DNA of 19,634 nt from Actinomycetota bacterium. GTDB lineage: Bacteria; Actinomycetota; Actinomycetes; Nanopelagicales; Nanopelagicaceae. The DNA lies in contig WLRE01000014.1 in NCBI GenBank assembly GCA_009698045.1, forward strand, positions 1 to 19,634. The letters are read 5' to 3'. The notes under the pieces were generated by a model, which saw only the letters and a list, made by a program, of their open reading frames with translations, made no database searches and was not told the DNA's origin. The position numbers and the translations under genes were made by a program. Positions 1 to 6,038 of this stretch are shown in pieces; position 1 is the first letter of the stretch; each line of letters opens with the position of its first letter.

Positions 1-1
1 C

Positions 2-1351
2 AATATTGATGCAAGAGTCACTGGCTTTATGCGCGGTCCTACTGTTACGCGCTACGAAGTAGAACTTGGTGGTGGTGTAAAAGTTGAAGCTGTCACTGCA
101 CTTTCCAAGAATATTTCATACGCTGTTGCAAGCGGTGATGTGCGCATTCTTTCGCCGATTCCAGGTAAGTCTGCGGTAGGAATTGAGATTCCTAATACTG
201 ACCGCGAAATAGTGGTTTTGGGCGATGTTTTACGCTCTCCTATCGCAGGCAATGACACACATCCGATGGTGATTGCGTTAGGAAAAGATGTCGAAGGGCA
301 ATTTATCTGCGCAAACTTAGCGAAGATGCCACACCTACTTGTTGCGGGTGCGACGGGCGCAGGTAAATCTTCGATGATTAATTCGCTGGTTGTCTCTATT
401 TTGATGCGTGCTACGCCAGATGACGTTCGCTTAGTGATGATCGATCCCAAGCGCGTAGAACTCACCAGCTACGAAGGTATTCCTCACCTTATTGCTCCCA
501 TCATTACCAATCCTAAGAAAGCTGCTGATGTCTTAGCATGGGTAGTGCGTGAGATGGATATGCGTTATGACGATCTCTCTAACTTTGGCTTCCGCCATAT
601 CGATGATTTCAATAAAGCAGTTCGCGCTGGCAAAGTCACTGTTCCTGCAGGTAGCGAGCGAAATCTTGAGCCTTATCCCTATCTTCTTGTAATTATTGAC
701 GAGCTGGCAGATTTGATGATGGTCGCTGCCCGGGAAGTAGAAGAGAGCATTGTTCGCATCACTCAACTTGCACGTGCAGCAGGAATTCACTTGGTTATCG
801 CTACCCAGCGCCCTTCAGTGGATATTGTTACGGGACTTATCAAAGCGAATGTGCCTTCTCGTCTCTCTTTTGCGACATCAAGCTTGGCTGATTCGCGAGT
901 TATTTTGGATACACCAGGAGCAGAGAAGTTGGTGGGTCAGGGCGATGGTCTGTTCCTACCTATGGGAGCAAGCAAAGCAGTTCGAATTCAAGGCGCTTAT
1001 GTCTCCGAACGCGAAACCGAAGCAATTGTTGCTCACGTAAAATCTCAGATGCAGCCCGTTTATCGCATTGATCTCAACGCTCCACAGAAGGCGCACATCA
1101 TTGAAGATGACATCGGTGATGATATGGAACTGCTTCTACAAGCCGTGCAATTGGTTGTCTCCACTCAATTTGGTTCAACATCAATGTTGCAGAGAAAATT
1201 GCGAGTTGGTTTTGCAAAAGCTGGCCGATTAATGGATTTGATGGAGAGTCGAGGAATCGTTGGTCCATCTGAAGGATCAAAAGCTCGAATTGTTTTGATC
1301 ACTGCAGAGCAGATGCCGGATGTGTTGGAGTCGCTACAAGGCAATCTTTGA
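2..1351 (+). CDS. ftsK: DNA translocase FtsK, C-terminal part (5' end outside window)
   Basis: FtsK is the hexameric, septum-anchored dsDNA pump that clears and aligns chromosome ends at division. The reading frame is open from base 2, so the N-terminal membrane region and linker lie upstream of the window; the ATG at 29 is an internal Met. Counting from that Met, the alpha/beta motor is visible with Walker A GATGAGKSS at 107–115, a Walker B-like LLVIIDELADLM at about 219–230 and the sensor-like IATQRPSVDIVTG stretch near 257–269. The last ~70 residues (VSTQFGSTSMLQRKLRVGF... GIVGPSEGSKAR) match the winged-helix gamma domain that reads polar KOPS sequences, so the C-terminus is complete. About 184 bp separate it from the next gene, making it the probable end of its transcript. 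Identification is secure; only the 5' extent is unknown. Confidence 0.97.
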   Translation, partial: NIDARVTGFMRGPTVTRYEVELGGGVKVEAVTALSKNISYAVASGDVRILSPIPGKSAVGIEIPNTDREIVVLGDVLRSPIAGNDTHPMVIALGKDVEGQFICANLAKMPHLLVAGATGAGKSSMINSLVVSILMRATPDDVRLVMIDPKRVELTSYEGIPHLIAPIITNPKKAADVLAWVVREMDMRYDDLSNFGFRHIDDFNKAVRAGKVTVPAGSERNLEPYPYLLVIIDELADLMMVAAREVEESIVRITQLARAAGIHLVIATQRPSVDIVTGLIKANVPSRLSFATSSLADSRVILDTPGAEKLVGQGDGLFLPMGASKAVRIQGAYVSERETEAIVAHVKSQMQPVYRIDLNAPQKAHIIEDDIGDDMELLLQAVQLVVSTQFGSTSMLQRKLRVGFAKAGRLMDLMESRGIVGPSEGSKARIVLITAEQMPDVLESLQGNL

Positions 1352-1398
1352 CCGTTCATCTGTGCGTGGCCAACAATTCTTGTAATTCAGCCTGAGGC

Positions 1399-1448
1399 CT
1401 GACCGCTAAAGGGTGGTCAGTAAGGGTGATATCAAAAGCTTTCACCTT
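1399..1448 (+). terminator. Two adjacent hairpins after ftsK, possible terminator
   Basis: CTGACCGC (1399–1406) can pair with GTGGTCAG (1413–1420) across a 6-nt loop, with one G·U pair. AAGGGTGA (1422–1429) can pair with TCACCTT (1442–1448) with one bulged G. They lie 48–97 bp after the ftsK stop. No U-tract follows, so this is not a standard intrinsic terminator. It could be a stem-only actinobacterial terminator or an mRNA 3'-end stabiliser. Confidence 0.35.
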
Positions 1449-1454
1449 CTCAAC

Positions 1455-1484
1455 TTGTGTCCATGTATGCACTGGCTTTACCCT
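1455..1484 (+). promoter_or_regulatory. Candidate promoter for the RodZ-like gene
   Basis: TTGTGT (1455–1460) and TACCCT (1479–1484) are separated by 18 bp and resemble actinobacterial -35 and TANNNT -10 elements. The start point would be near 1491, giving a leader of about 45 nt that carries a perfect inverted repeat CTCAAA/TTTGAG (1501–1506/1514–1519, loop of seven) just before the ribosome-binding site. This is a pattern match only. Confidence 0.4.
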
Positions 1485-1535
1485 TAGCCCCTAGCAGTAA
1501 CTCAAACCCCCCATTTGAGATGTAAAGAGGCAAAA

Positions 1536-2306
1536 TTGATTAACGAGAACGAAGCAATCATTGAGAGCGCTGAACCAGTTTCAGTGGGACTCCAACTTCG
1601 TAGCGCCCGTGAAGTAGCCGGATTTAGCATTGAAGATATTGCAAACTTAACTTTCATTCGCCCTGATGTAATTCGAGATTTAGAAAATGATCGCTTCGAA
1701 TCTGCCGGCGGCATTGCATATGCGCGAGGACATATTCGCACTATTGCAAAGATAGTTCACTTAGATGCAGATGCGCTCATTCATGATTTCGCTCTTCTTA
1801 CCGGCGATTTTGACCGTCCAATGATTGATCTACTGACCGAAAATAAAGTCACAACTCCGCACCGGGAATTTCCAAAGATTTCTTATAAGGCGATGTCTGC
1901 CGTTGCGGCTGCGGTAGTTGCCGGATTAATTCTGGTTCCAGCAATCGGATCATTTACAGATTCTTCACCTAAGAAAGATCCTGTGGCTACAGCTCCACAG
2001 GCCAGTAGTGACGCAGGAGATCTCACTGCTGTTGCAACCAAGAGTTCAGATGTCGTAGTTGTACTCACCGGAGTAAATGGCCAGACCTGGGTCGGCATTA
2101 CCGATGCTTCTGGAAATCAAATCTTCAGTGGTCGTGTAGTTCAAGACGAAGTGAAGACTTTCACTGATAACCAGCTCCTTTACTTTGTTATTGGAAATGC
2201 TGGAGCAGTAAACCTCAACGTCAATGGCGAAGATCTCGGCACCCCCGGCGCTGTCGGTGAAGTTCTGCACTTACAGTTCGCGCCAGGCCAGAGTTCACAG
2301 GGCTAA
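1536..2306 (+). CDS. RodZ-like membrane protein with N-terminal helix-turn-helix and DUF4115
   Basis: The 256-residue protein has the RodZ/HTH_25 layout. A cytoplasmic helix-turn-helix (about residues 17–85, VGLQLRSAREVAGFSIEDIA... then IAYARGHIRTIAKIVHLD) is followed by a charged linker, one membrane segment (about 116–138, rich in Ala/Val/Ile) and an external beta-rich DUF4115-type domain (about 170–245, VVVVLTGVNGQTWVGITDASG). In rod-shaped bacteria RodZ anchors MreB; actinobacterial relatives often lack MreB, so the role here is uncertain. I chose TTG 1536 because AGAGG (1526–1530) sits five bases upstream; an upstream in-frame TTG at 1515 would add seven residues without a better site. 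The ftsK–RodZ-like–rimO–pgsA order is typical for actinobacteria. Confidence 0.85.
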   Translation: MINENEAIIESAEPVSVGLQLRSAREVAGFSIEDIANLTFIRPDVIRDLENDRFESAGGIAYARGHIRTIAKIVHLDADALIHDFALLTGDFDRPMIDLLTENKVTTPHREFPKISYKAMSAVAAAVVAGLILVPAIGSFTDSSPKKDPVATAPQASSDAGDLTAVATKSSDVVVVLTGVNGQTWVGITDASGNQIFSGRVVQDEVKTFTDNQLLYFVIGNAGAVNLNVNGEDLGTPGAVGEVLHLQFAPGQSSQG

Positions 2307-2355
2307 CGCCTTAAATCTTTCGATAGACCGATAATTCAACACCTCTACGGGTAGC

Positions 2356-3789
2356 ATGGTGCCGGTGAGCGCATCCATAACAAAAAATAATCGAACTGTC
2401 GCTCTCGTGACCCTTGGTTGCGCGCGCAATGACGTGGACTCGGAAGAACTTGCGGGTCGCCTTGCTGCAGACGGCTGGACCTTGGTCGATGATGCTTCGC
2501 AAGCCCAAGTCGCCGTTATTAACACATGTGGATTTATCGAGAGTGCTAAAAAGGACTCTGTTGATGCGCTCCTAGAAGCACACTCGCTAAAAGGCAATGG
2601 GGTTACTCAAGCTGTTGTCGCAGTTGGTTGTATGGCAGAGCGATACGGCAATGAGCTAGCGACTGCGCTGCCTGAAGCTGATGCCATTCTTGGATTCGAT
2701 GATTATCAGGATATCTCCGCACGACTCAACACAATTATTTCTGGCGGCTCGATTGCTGCTCATACACCGAAAGATCGCCGAACACTTCTGCCCATTGCTC
2801 CGGCCGATCGCGCCGATGCGCGAGCCAAAGATGCAATCACTCGCCCCGCCCCACATGGTCAAGGTGCACGCATTCTGCGCCAGCGTCTAGATAAAGCGCC
2901 TATTGCCTCGCTCAAGATTGCATCGGGCTGTGACCGCCGTTGTTCTTTCTGCGCCATCCCCATTTTCCGTGGCTCTTTTATCTCGCGTCGCCCAACTGAG
3001 ATATTGGATGAAGCTAAATGGCTCGTGGATCAAGGTGCATCTGAGATATTTCTGGTTAGCGAGAACACCACCTCATATGGCAAGGATTTTGGAGATCTCA
3101 AAGTTCTCGAAAAGTTGTTGCCTGACATGGCAGCCATTCCTGGCATTGAACGGATTCGCTTGTCCTACCTACAACCGGCAGAGATGCGTCCTTCACTTCT
3201 TCAAGCCATGATTAGCATTCCTAAAGTTGTTCCATATTTCGACCTCTCTTTTCAACACGCAAGTGGCACCGTACTTCGCCGGATGCGCCGCTTTGGCGAC
3301 TCCGAGAAGTTCCTCCATCTCATCGATCAAATTCGCGCACTCTCCCCAGAAGCAGGTATTCGTTCAAATGTCATTGTTGGATTTCCTGGTGAGACGCAAG
3401 AGGAGTACCAAGAGCTAGTGGACTTCATCTCTCGGGCTCGCATGGATGCTGTGGGCGTCTTTGGTTACTCCGACGAAGACCAGACCGAAGCGCTGACTCT
3501 AGAAAATAAGGTAGAAGAAGATCAGATTCGCCATCGAGTTGAAGAGTTATCTTCTATCGTTGACGAACTCCTTAATCAACGCGCTGAAGAACGTATCGGC
3601 CAAAGCGTGCGGGTACTTATCGAAGATGCAGAACTTCAAGAAGGTCGCGCTGAACATCAAGGCCCAGAAGTTGATGGCTCCACCTTCATCTCTTTCACTC
3701 CCGGCCGCGCACAATTTAAAGTTGGCGAGTATGTAGATGCCGTTGTTACAGGCACAGACGGGGCAGACCTGATTGCGCAGGCGCTCTAA
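2356..3789 (+). CDS. rimO: Ribosomal protein S12 (aspartate-C3) methylthiotransferase RimO
   Basis: RimO is a radical-SAM enzyme that adds a methylthio group to a conserved aspartate of ribosomal protein S12. The 477-residue product shows the N-terminal UPF0004 domain with its three cluster cysteines (C22 in TLGCARND, C58 in INTCGF, C92 in VGCMAE), the radical-SAM CxxxCxxC (C192, C196, C199 in ASGCDRRCSFCAIP) and a C-terminal TRAM domain (about 412–477). The TLGCARNDVDSEELAG signature separates RimO from its paralogue MiaB, which is also in this window at 7638. The start is ambiguous: ATG 2356 gives the longest form, but TAGCAT (2352–2357) lies seven bases before an in-frame GTG at 2365 and could drive a leaderless message from there. 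The stop overlaps pgsA by one base. Confidence 0.95.
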   Translation: MVPVSASITKNNRTVALVTLGCARNDVDSEELAGRLAADGWTLVDDASQAQVAVINTCGFIESAKKDSVDALLEAHSLKGNGVTQAVVAVGCMAERYGNELATALPEADAILGFDDYQDISARLNTIISGGSIAAHTPKDRRTLLPIAPADRADARAKDAITRPAPHGQGARILRQRLDKAPIASLKIASGCDRRCSFCAIPIFRGSFISRRPTEILDEAKWLVDQGASEIFLVSENTTSYGKDFGDLKVLEKLLPDMAAIPGIERIRLSYLQPAEMRPSLLQAMISIPKVVPYFDLSFQHASGTVLRRMRRFGDSEKFLHLIDQIRALSPEAGIRSNVIVGFPGETQEEYQELVDFISRARMDAVGVFGYSDEDQTEALTLENKVEEDQIRHRVEELSSIVDELLNQRAEERIGQSVRVLIEDAELQEGRAEHQGPEVDGSTFISFTPGRAQFKVGEYVDAVVTGTDGADLIAQAL

Positions 3790-4322
3790 TGCAACTAATT
3801 AATCTTCCGAATTCACTCACTATTCTTCGAGTGCTGGCACTGCCCTTTTGCGCCTATGCACTCTTTAAAAATGGCGGCAATGATTCAACCTGGCAAATCA
3901 TCGCTTGGTGCGGATTCTTTCTTACTGGACTCACCGACTTTCTCGATGGCAAGCTGGCTCGCGCGCGCAAAGAAGTAACCGCCTTTGGTACCTTTCTTGA
4001 TCCGGTTGCAGATAAAGCAGCTATCGGAACAGCAATGATTGGGCTATCGATTCAAGACAAGCTTTGGTGGTGGGTAACTGCAGTAATTCTGATTCGCGAA
4101 ATCGCAGTTACCGCTCTCCGACTCTTTGTCATAAAAGGTGGAGTTATTCCGGCGAGCAAGGGCGGCAAACTCAAAGCGATGTGCCAAGGCTTTGGCGTGG
4201 GCTTCTATATTTTGCCGCTTCCTACCTGGGCGCACCTCCCAAGAGATCTCTTGATGGCTTTTACTATCGGCATAACTTTGACGACAGGTTTCGATTATTT
4301 CAAGAAGGCACTCAAGAAATGA
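3789..4322 (+). CDS. pgsA: CDP-diacylglycerol–glycerol-3-phosphate 3-phosphatidyltransferase
   Basis: PgsA makes phosphatidylglycerol phosphate, the committed step to phosphatidylglycerol and cardiolipin, in the cytoplasmic membrane. The 177-residue protein has several hydrophobic helices and the full CDP-alcohol phosphotransferase motif D53-G54-x2-A57-R58-x8-G67-x3-D71-x3-D75 (within DGKLARARKEVTAFGTFLDP). The length is normal for the family. The family also includes phosphatidylinositol phosphate synthases, but NLPNSLTILRVLALPF at the N-terminus and the position between rimO and cinA favour PgsA. ATG 3789 overlaps the rimO stop (TAATG) and the gene ends in an ATGA overlap with the next one, so the three are probably translationally coupled. 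Confidence 0.92.
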   Translation: MQLINLPNSLTILRVLALPFCAYALFKNGGNDSTWQIIAWCGFFLTGLTDFLDGKLARARKEVTAFGTFLDPVADKAAIGTAMIGLSIQDKLWWWVTAVILIREIAVTALRLFVIKGGVIPASKGGKLKAMCQGFGVGFYILPLPTWAHLPRDLLMAFTIGITLTTGFDYFKKALKK

Positions 4323-4798
4323 AGAAGAACTCTGTTCTTGCCGAGGAGGTTGTTCGGTTATTAAAAAAGAAGAAGTTGACCCTGGCCAGCGCTGAATCCA
4401 TTACGGGTGGCGCGCTCGCTGCCGCACTTACTGATATTGCGGGATCTTCTGAAGTATTTCTTGGTGGGATTGTTGCCTACAGCGATCCGGCCAAGACAAA
4501 ATTTCTCCATGTTGCTAAGCGAATATTGACCAAGCACACCGCGGTCAGCGAAGAGGTTGCACGGACAATGGCCGAATCAGCTCGCGCCGAATTCAAGAGC
4601 GATTATGCGATTTCCACAACAGGTGTAGCTGGGCCTGGTAAGGCATATGGCCAAAAAGCGGGGACGGTCTGGATTGCCATAGCCGGCAAGGGCGAAACTG
4701 TGGTTATCTCCCTGGCGCTATCGGGGGATCGGGCCGCGGTTCGCCACGCAACTATAGAGAGCGCGTTAGCCACCTTTGCGCGTATCCTTATCCCGTGA
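4319..4798 (+). CDS. pncC: CinA C-terminal domain protein, nicotinamide-nucleotide amidase type (PncC)
   Basis: This 159-residue protein is a stand-alone CinA C-terminal domain; the N-terminal MoCF-like domain of full CinA is absent. PncC enzymes deamidate nicotinamide mononucleotide to nicotinic acid mononucleotide for pyridine-nucleotide recycling. Visible family motifs are LASAESITGG (residues ~21–30, with the expected catalytic Ser), DIAGSSEVFLGGIVAYS, the AISTTGVAGPG turn and the Arg-containing LSGDRAAVRH. The residue after the motif serine, often Cys in well-studied members, is Ile here. The frame is open far upstream across pgsA, but ATG 4319 in the ATGA overlap with the pgsA stop gives a normal domain start. 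The 3' end contains the putative promoter of the following clgR. Confidence 0.88.
   Translation: MKKNSVLAEEVVRLLKKKKLTLASAESITGGALAAALTDIAGSSEVFLGGIVAYSDPAKTKFLHVAKRILTKHTAVSEEVARTMAESARAEFKSDYAISTTGVAGPGKAYGQKAGTVWIAIAGKGETVVISLALSGDRAAVRHATIESALATFARILIP
4783..4788 (+). promoter_or_regulatory. -10 hexamer of a leaderless clgR promoter
   Basis: TATCCT fits TANNNT and ends exactly six bases before the GTG at 4795, the spacing expected if transcription starts at the start codon. No convincing -35 is visible. It lies inside the cinA-type gene, so clgR could be transcribed separately. The same spacing recurs before four other genes in the window. Confidence 0.5.
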
Positions 4799-5091
4799 CT
4801 CTTCTCCGTACCCATATCGGAAGCTCCCTTCGCGCTGCGCGCGTTGATCAAGGGCGCACTCTTCGCGATGTCGCTAAAGCGGCCCGTGTCTCACTGGGCT
4901 ACCTCTCCGAGGTCGAACGTGGTCAGAAAGAAGCGTCCTCTGAACTTCTTAATTCCATCTGCGGAGCTCTCAATCTCTCACTCTCCTCAGTCCTACATTC
5001 TGTCTCACTCGCTATAGCAATCACCGAGACTCCTGTACTTACTATTGTTTCTAGCGCAAGTGATGTAGATAGCGGAGTCGAAGCAGCTTAG
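4795..5091 (+). CDS. clgR: ClgR-type XRE-family transcription regulator
   Basis: The 98-residue protein has a Cro/C1-type helix-turn-helix at residues ~8–65 (IGSSLRAARVDQGRTLRDVAKAA, then VSLGYLSEVERGQKEASSELL). Size, helix sequence and position directly after cinA match ClgR, the actinobacterial activator of clp protease and related stress genes. GTG 4795 overlaps the preceding stop (GTGA). The protein ends in Glu-Ala-Ala; streptomycete ClgR is, as I recall it, a Clp protease substrate through C-terminal alanines, so a similar degron is possible here. The section beyond residue 70 is short and poorly conserved. The family and name are likely; the regulon is not visible from the sequence. Confidence 0.85.
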   Translation: MTLLRTHIGSSLRAARVDQGRTLRDVAKAARVSLGYLSEVERGQKEASSELLNSICGALNLSLSSVLHSVSLAIAITETPVLTIVSSASDVDSGVEAA

Positions 5092-5095
5092 TCTC

Positions 5096-5614
5096 GTGAC
5101 GAGTGCTAAATACGCCCGCCAAATGGCCACCCAACAGCGTTCGCGAATTGCGATTCTGGCTGGCGCTAAGAAAGTTATTGCCGAAGTCGGCGCATACGAA
5201 TCCAATATGTTAGATATTGCAGCTCGGGCGCAGGTCTCCAGAGCTACGGTTTATAACCACTTTGCAGATAAAGAAGAGATGATTGCAACTCTTCTCGAAA
5301 GTGAGGTCGTGCGCCTGATCGATTTAGGAAAGGCAGCAGCAACTCCGCAAGCAGCGCTCTTTGCAATCTCGCGCGCTATCTCTACCGATGAAGCTCTGGC
5401 TAAGATGGTCGTAACCGATTCGGCCGATGTCCTTAAATTTGTAACAGTAGGAGATCATCCACTCTGGAAAGTTATCGGGGCCGGCATCACCGAAATCTTC
5501 GGCGCTCGCAATGGCTCACTCGTACTCCGTTGGTTTTTAGGGCAGGTGGCATCCCCGCTCACAGAATCTGAATCACGAAGCCAAGCTGAACAACTCAGCA
5601 AAGCTCTGGTGTAA
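5096..5614 (+). CDS. TetR-family transcription regulator
   Basis: This 172-residue protein carries an N-terminal TetR DNA-binding domain at about residues 14–62, with the helix-turn-helix in MLDIAARAQVSRATVYNHF followed by the usual ADKEEMIATLL. The remaining ~110 residues form the variable ligand-binding half, which I cannot assign. It lies four bases after clgR and three bases before the DUF3046 gene with no obvious promoter, so it is probably co-transcribed with clgR. No Shine-Dalgarno precedes GTG 5096; an in-frame ATG at 5123 would remove nine residues and still keep the DNA-binding domain. A TetR gene at this point between clgR and recA is not part of the usual actinobacterial layout I know. 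Target genes and ligand are unknown. Confidence 0.85.
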   Translation: MTSAKYARQMATQQRSRIAILAGAKKVIAEVGAYESNMLDIAARAQVSRATVYNHFADKEEMIATLLESEVVRLIDLGKAAATPQAALFAISRAISTDEALAKMVVTDSADVLKFVTVGDHPLWKVIGAGITEIFGARNGSLVLRWFLGQVASPLTESESRSQAEQLSKALV

Positions 5615-5617
5615 TTA

Positions 5618-5809
5618 ATGCGCATTACCGAACTCCGCTCTCGCTTGAGCGATTACTTCTCTGACTCCGATACCTACTCCCGCGATATCGTCCATGCCGA
5701 ACTTGGGGGCAAGACGGTTAATGAAGCCCTCGATCGAGGAGATGAGCCAGGGGATATCTGGAAGGCCGTAATTCGCCACAATCCAGAGATGCCCGAGAAA
5801 TTTAAATAA
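5618..5809 (+). CDS. DUF3046 family small protein
   Basis: The 63-residue acidic protein starts MRITELRSRLSDYF and contains ELGGKTVNEALDRGDEPGDIW, which matches the small DUF3046 family typically encoded directly upstream of recA in actinobacteria. There is no membrane segment, signal peptide or cysteine. The function is unknown; the conserved place beside recA hints at a link with DNA repair, but that is inference from context only. ATG 5618 begins three bases after the TetR-type stop, so it belongs to that transcript. A control region of 229 bp follows before recA. Confidence 0.85.
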   Translation: MRITELRSRLSDYFSDSDTYSRDIVHAELGGKTVNEALDRGDEPGDIWKAVIRHNPEMPEKFK

Positions 5810-5847
5810 CCCGCCTGATTACTTTCGGCGTGTCTGGATAGGCCTAC

Positions 5848-5853
5848 TAGCCT
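5848..5853 (+). promoter_or_regulatory. Candidate recA -10 element with upstream TGTC
   Basis: TAGCCT (5848–5853) fits TANNNT and lies directly upstream of the SOS box, which would then cover the start point. TGTC at 5831–5834 stands 13 bp before it, one base more than in the LexA-independent damage promoter described for mycobacterial recA (TTGTCRGTG-N8-TANNNT); the rest of that motif matches poorly. A second possible -10, TAACCT, is at 5871–5876, just after the box. Confidence 0.4.
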
Positions 5854-5854
5854 T

Positions 5855-5870
5855 TCGAACAGATGTTCGG
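5855..5870. promoter_or_regulatory. LexA binding site (SOS box) upstream of recA
   Basis: TCGAACAGATGTTCGG matches the actinobacterial LexA consensus TCGAAC-N4-GTTCGA in 11 of 12 defined positions; only the last base differs. The half sites CGAAC and GTTCG are perfectly inverted around AGAT. It lies 168 bp before the recA start and 46 bp after the DUF3046 stop, so LexA repression should control recA and probably recX. Confidence 0.9.
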
Positions 5871-6038
5871 TAACCTTGCGCTATTCCGACGCTCGTAAGG
5901 CCCACTTGTGGGCTCCTTAGAGCTAAGGGATATGCCCAACCTGAGCGGTTCCACAGTTCCGCGGTAGCCCAGCTCCCGCCGTCAGTGGCCTTCCGTACCT
6001 TCAGGACCGTACACAGACGCACGATGAAAGGTTCGAAG
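5871..6038 (+). promoter_or_regulatory. Long structured recA leader
   Basis: If transcription starts near the SOS box, recA carries a leader of about 160–180 nt in a genome where most gaps are under 20 bp. TAAGGCCCA (5896–5904) can pair with TGGG...CCTTA (5909–5919, two-base bulge) round a CTTG loop. The same CCTTA strand can instead pair with CTAAGG (5923–5928), so the two folds exclude each other. I recognise no known riboswitch class. No convincing separate ORF lies in it. Confidence 0.45.

Noticed and set aside
4064..4318. N-terminal extension of the CinA-type gene in the same frame
   Set aside because: It overlaps most of the second half of pgsA and has no resemblance to the MoCF-like domain of full-length CinA. 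ATG 4319 in the ATGA overlap gives the expected domain start.
5985..6038. Longer recA starts at GTG 5985 or ATG 6024
   Set aside because: ATG 6039 has GAAAGG seven bases upstream and gives a normal RecA N-terminus; the extension (RTFRTVHRRT...) is not RecA-like.
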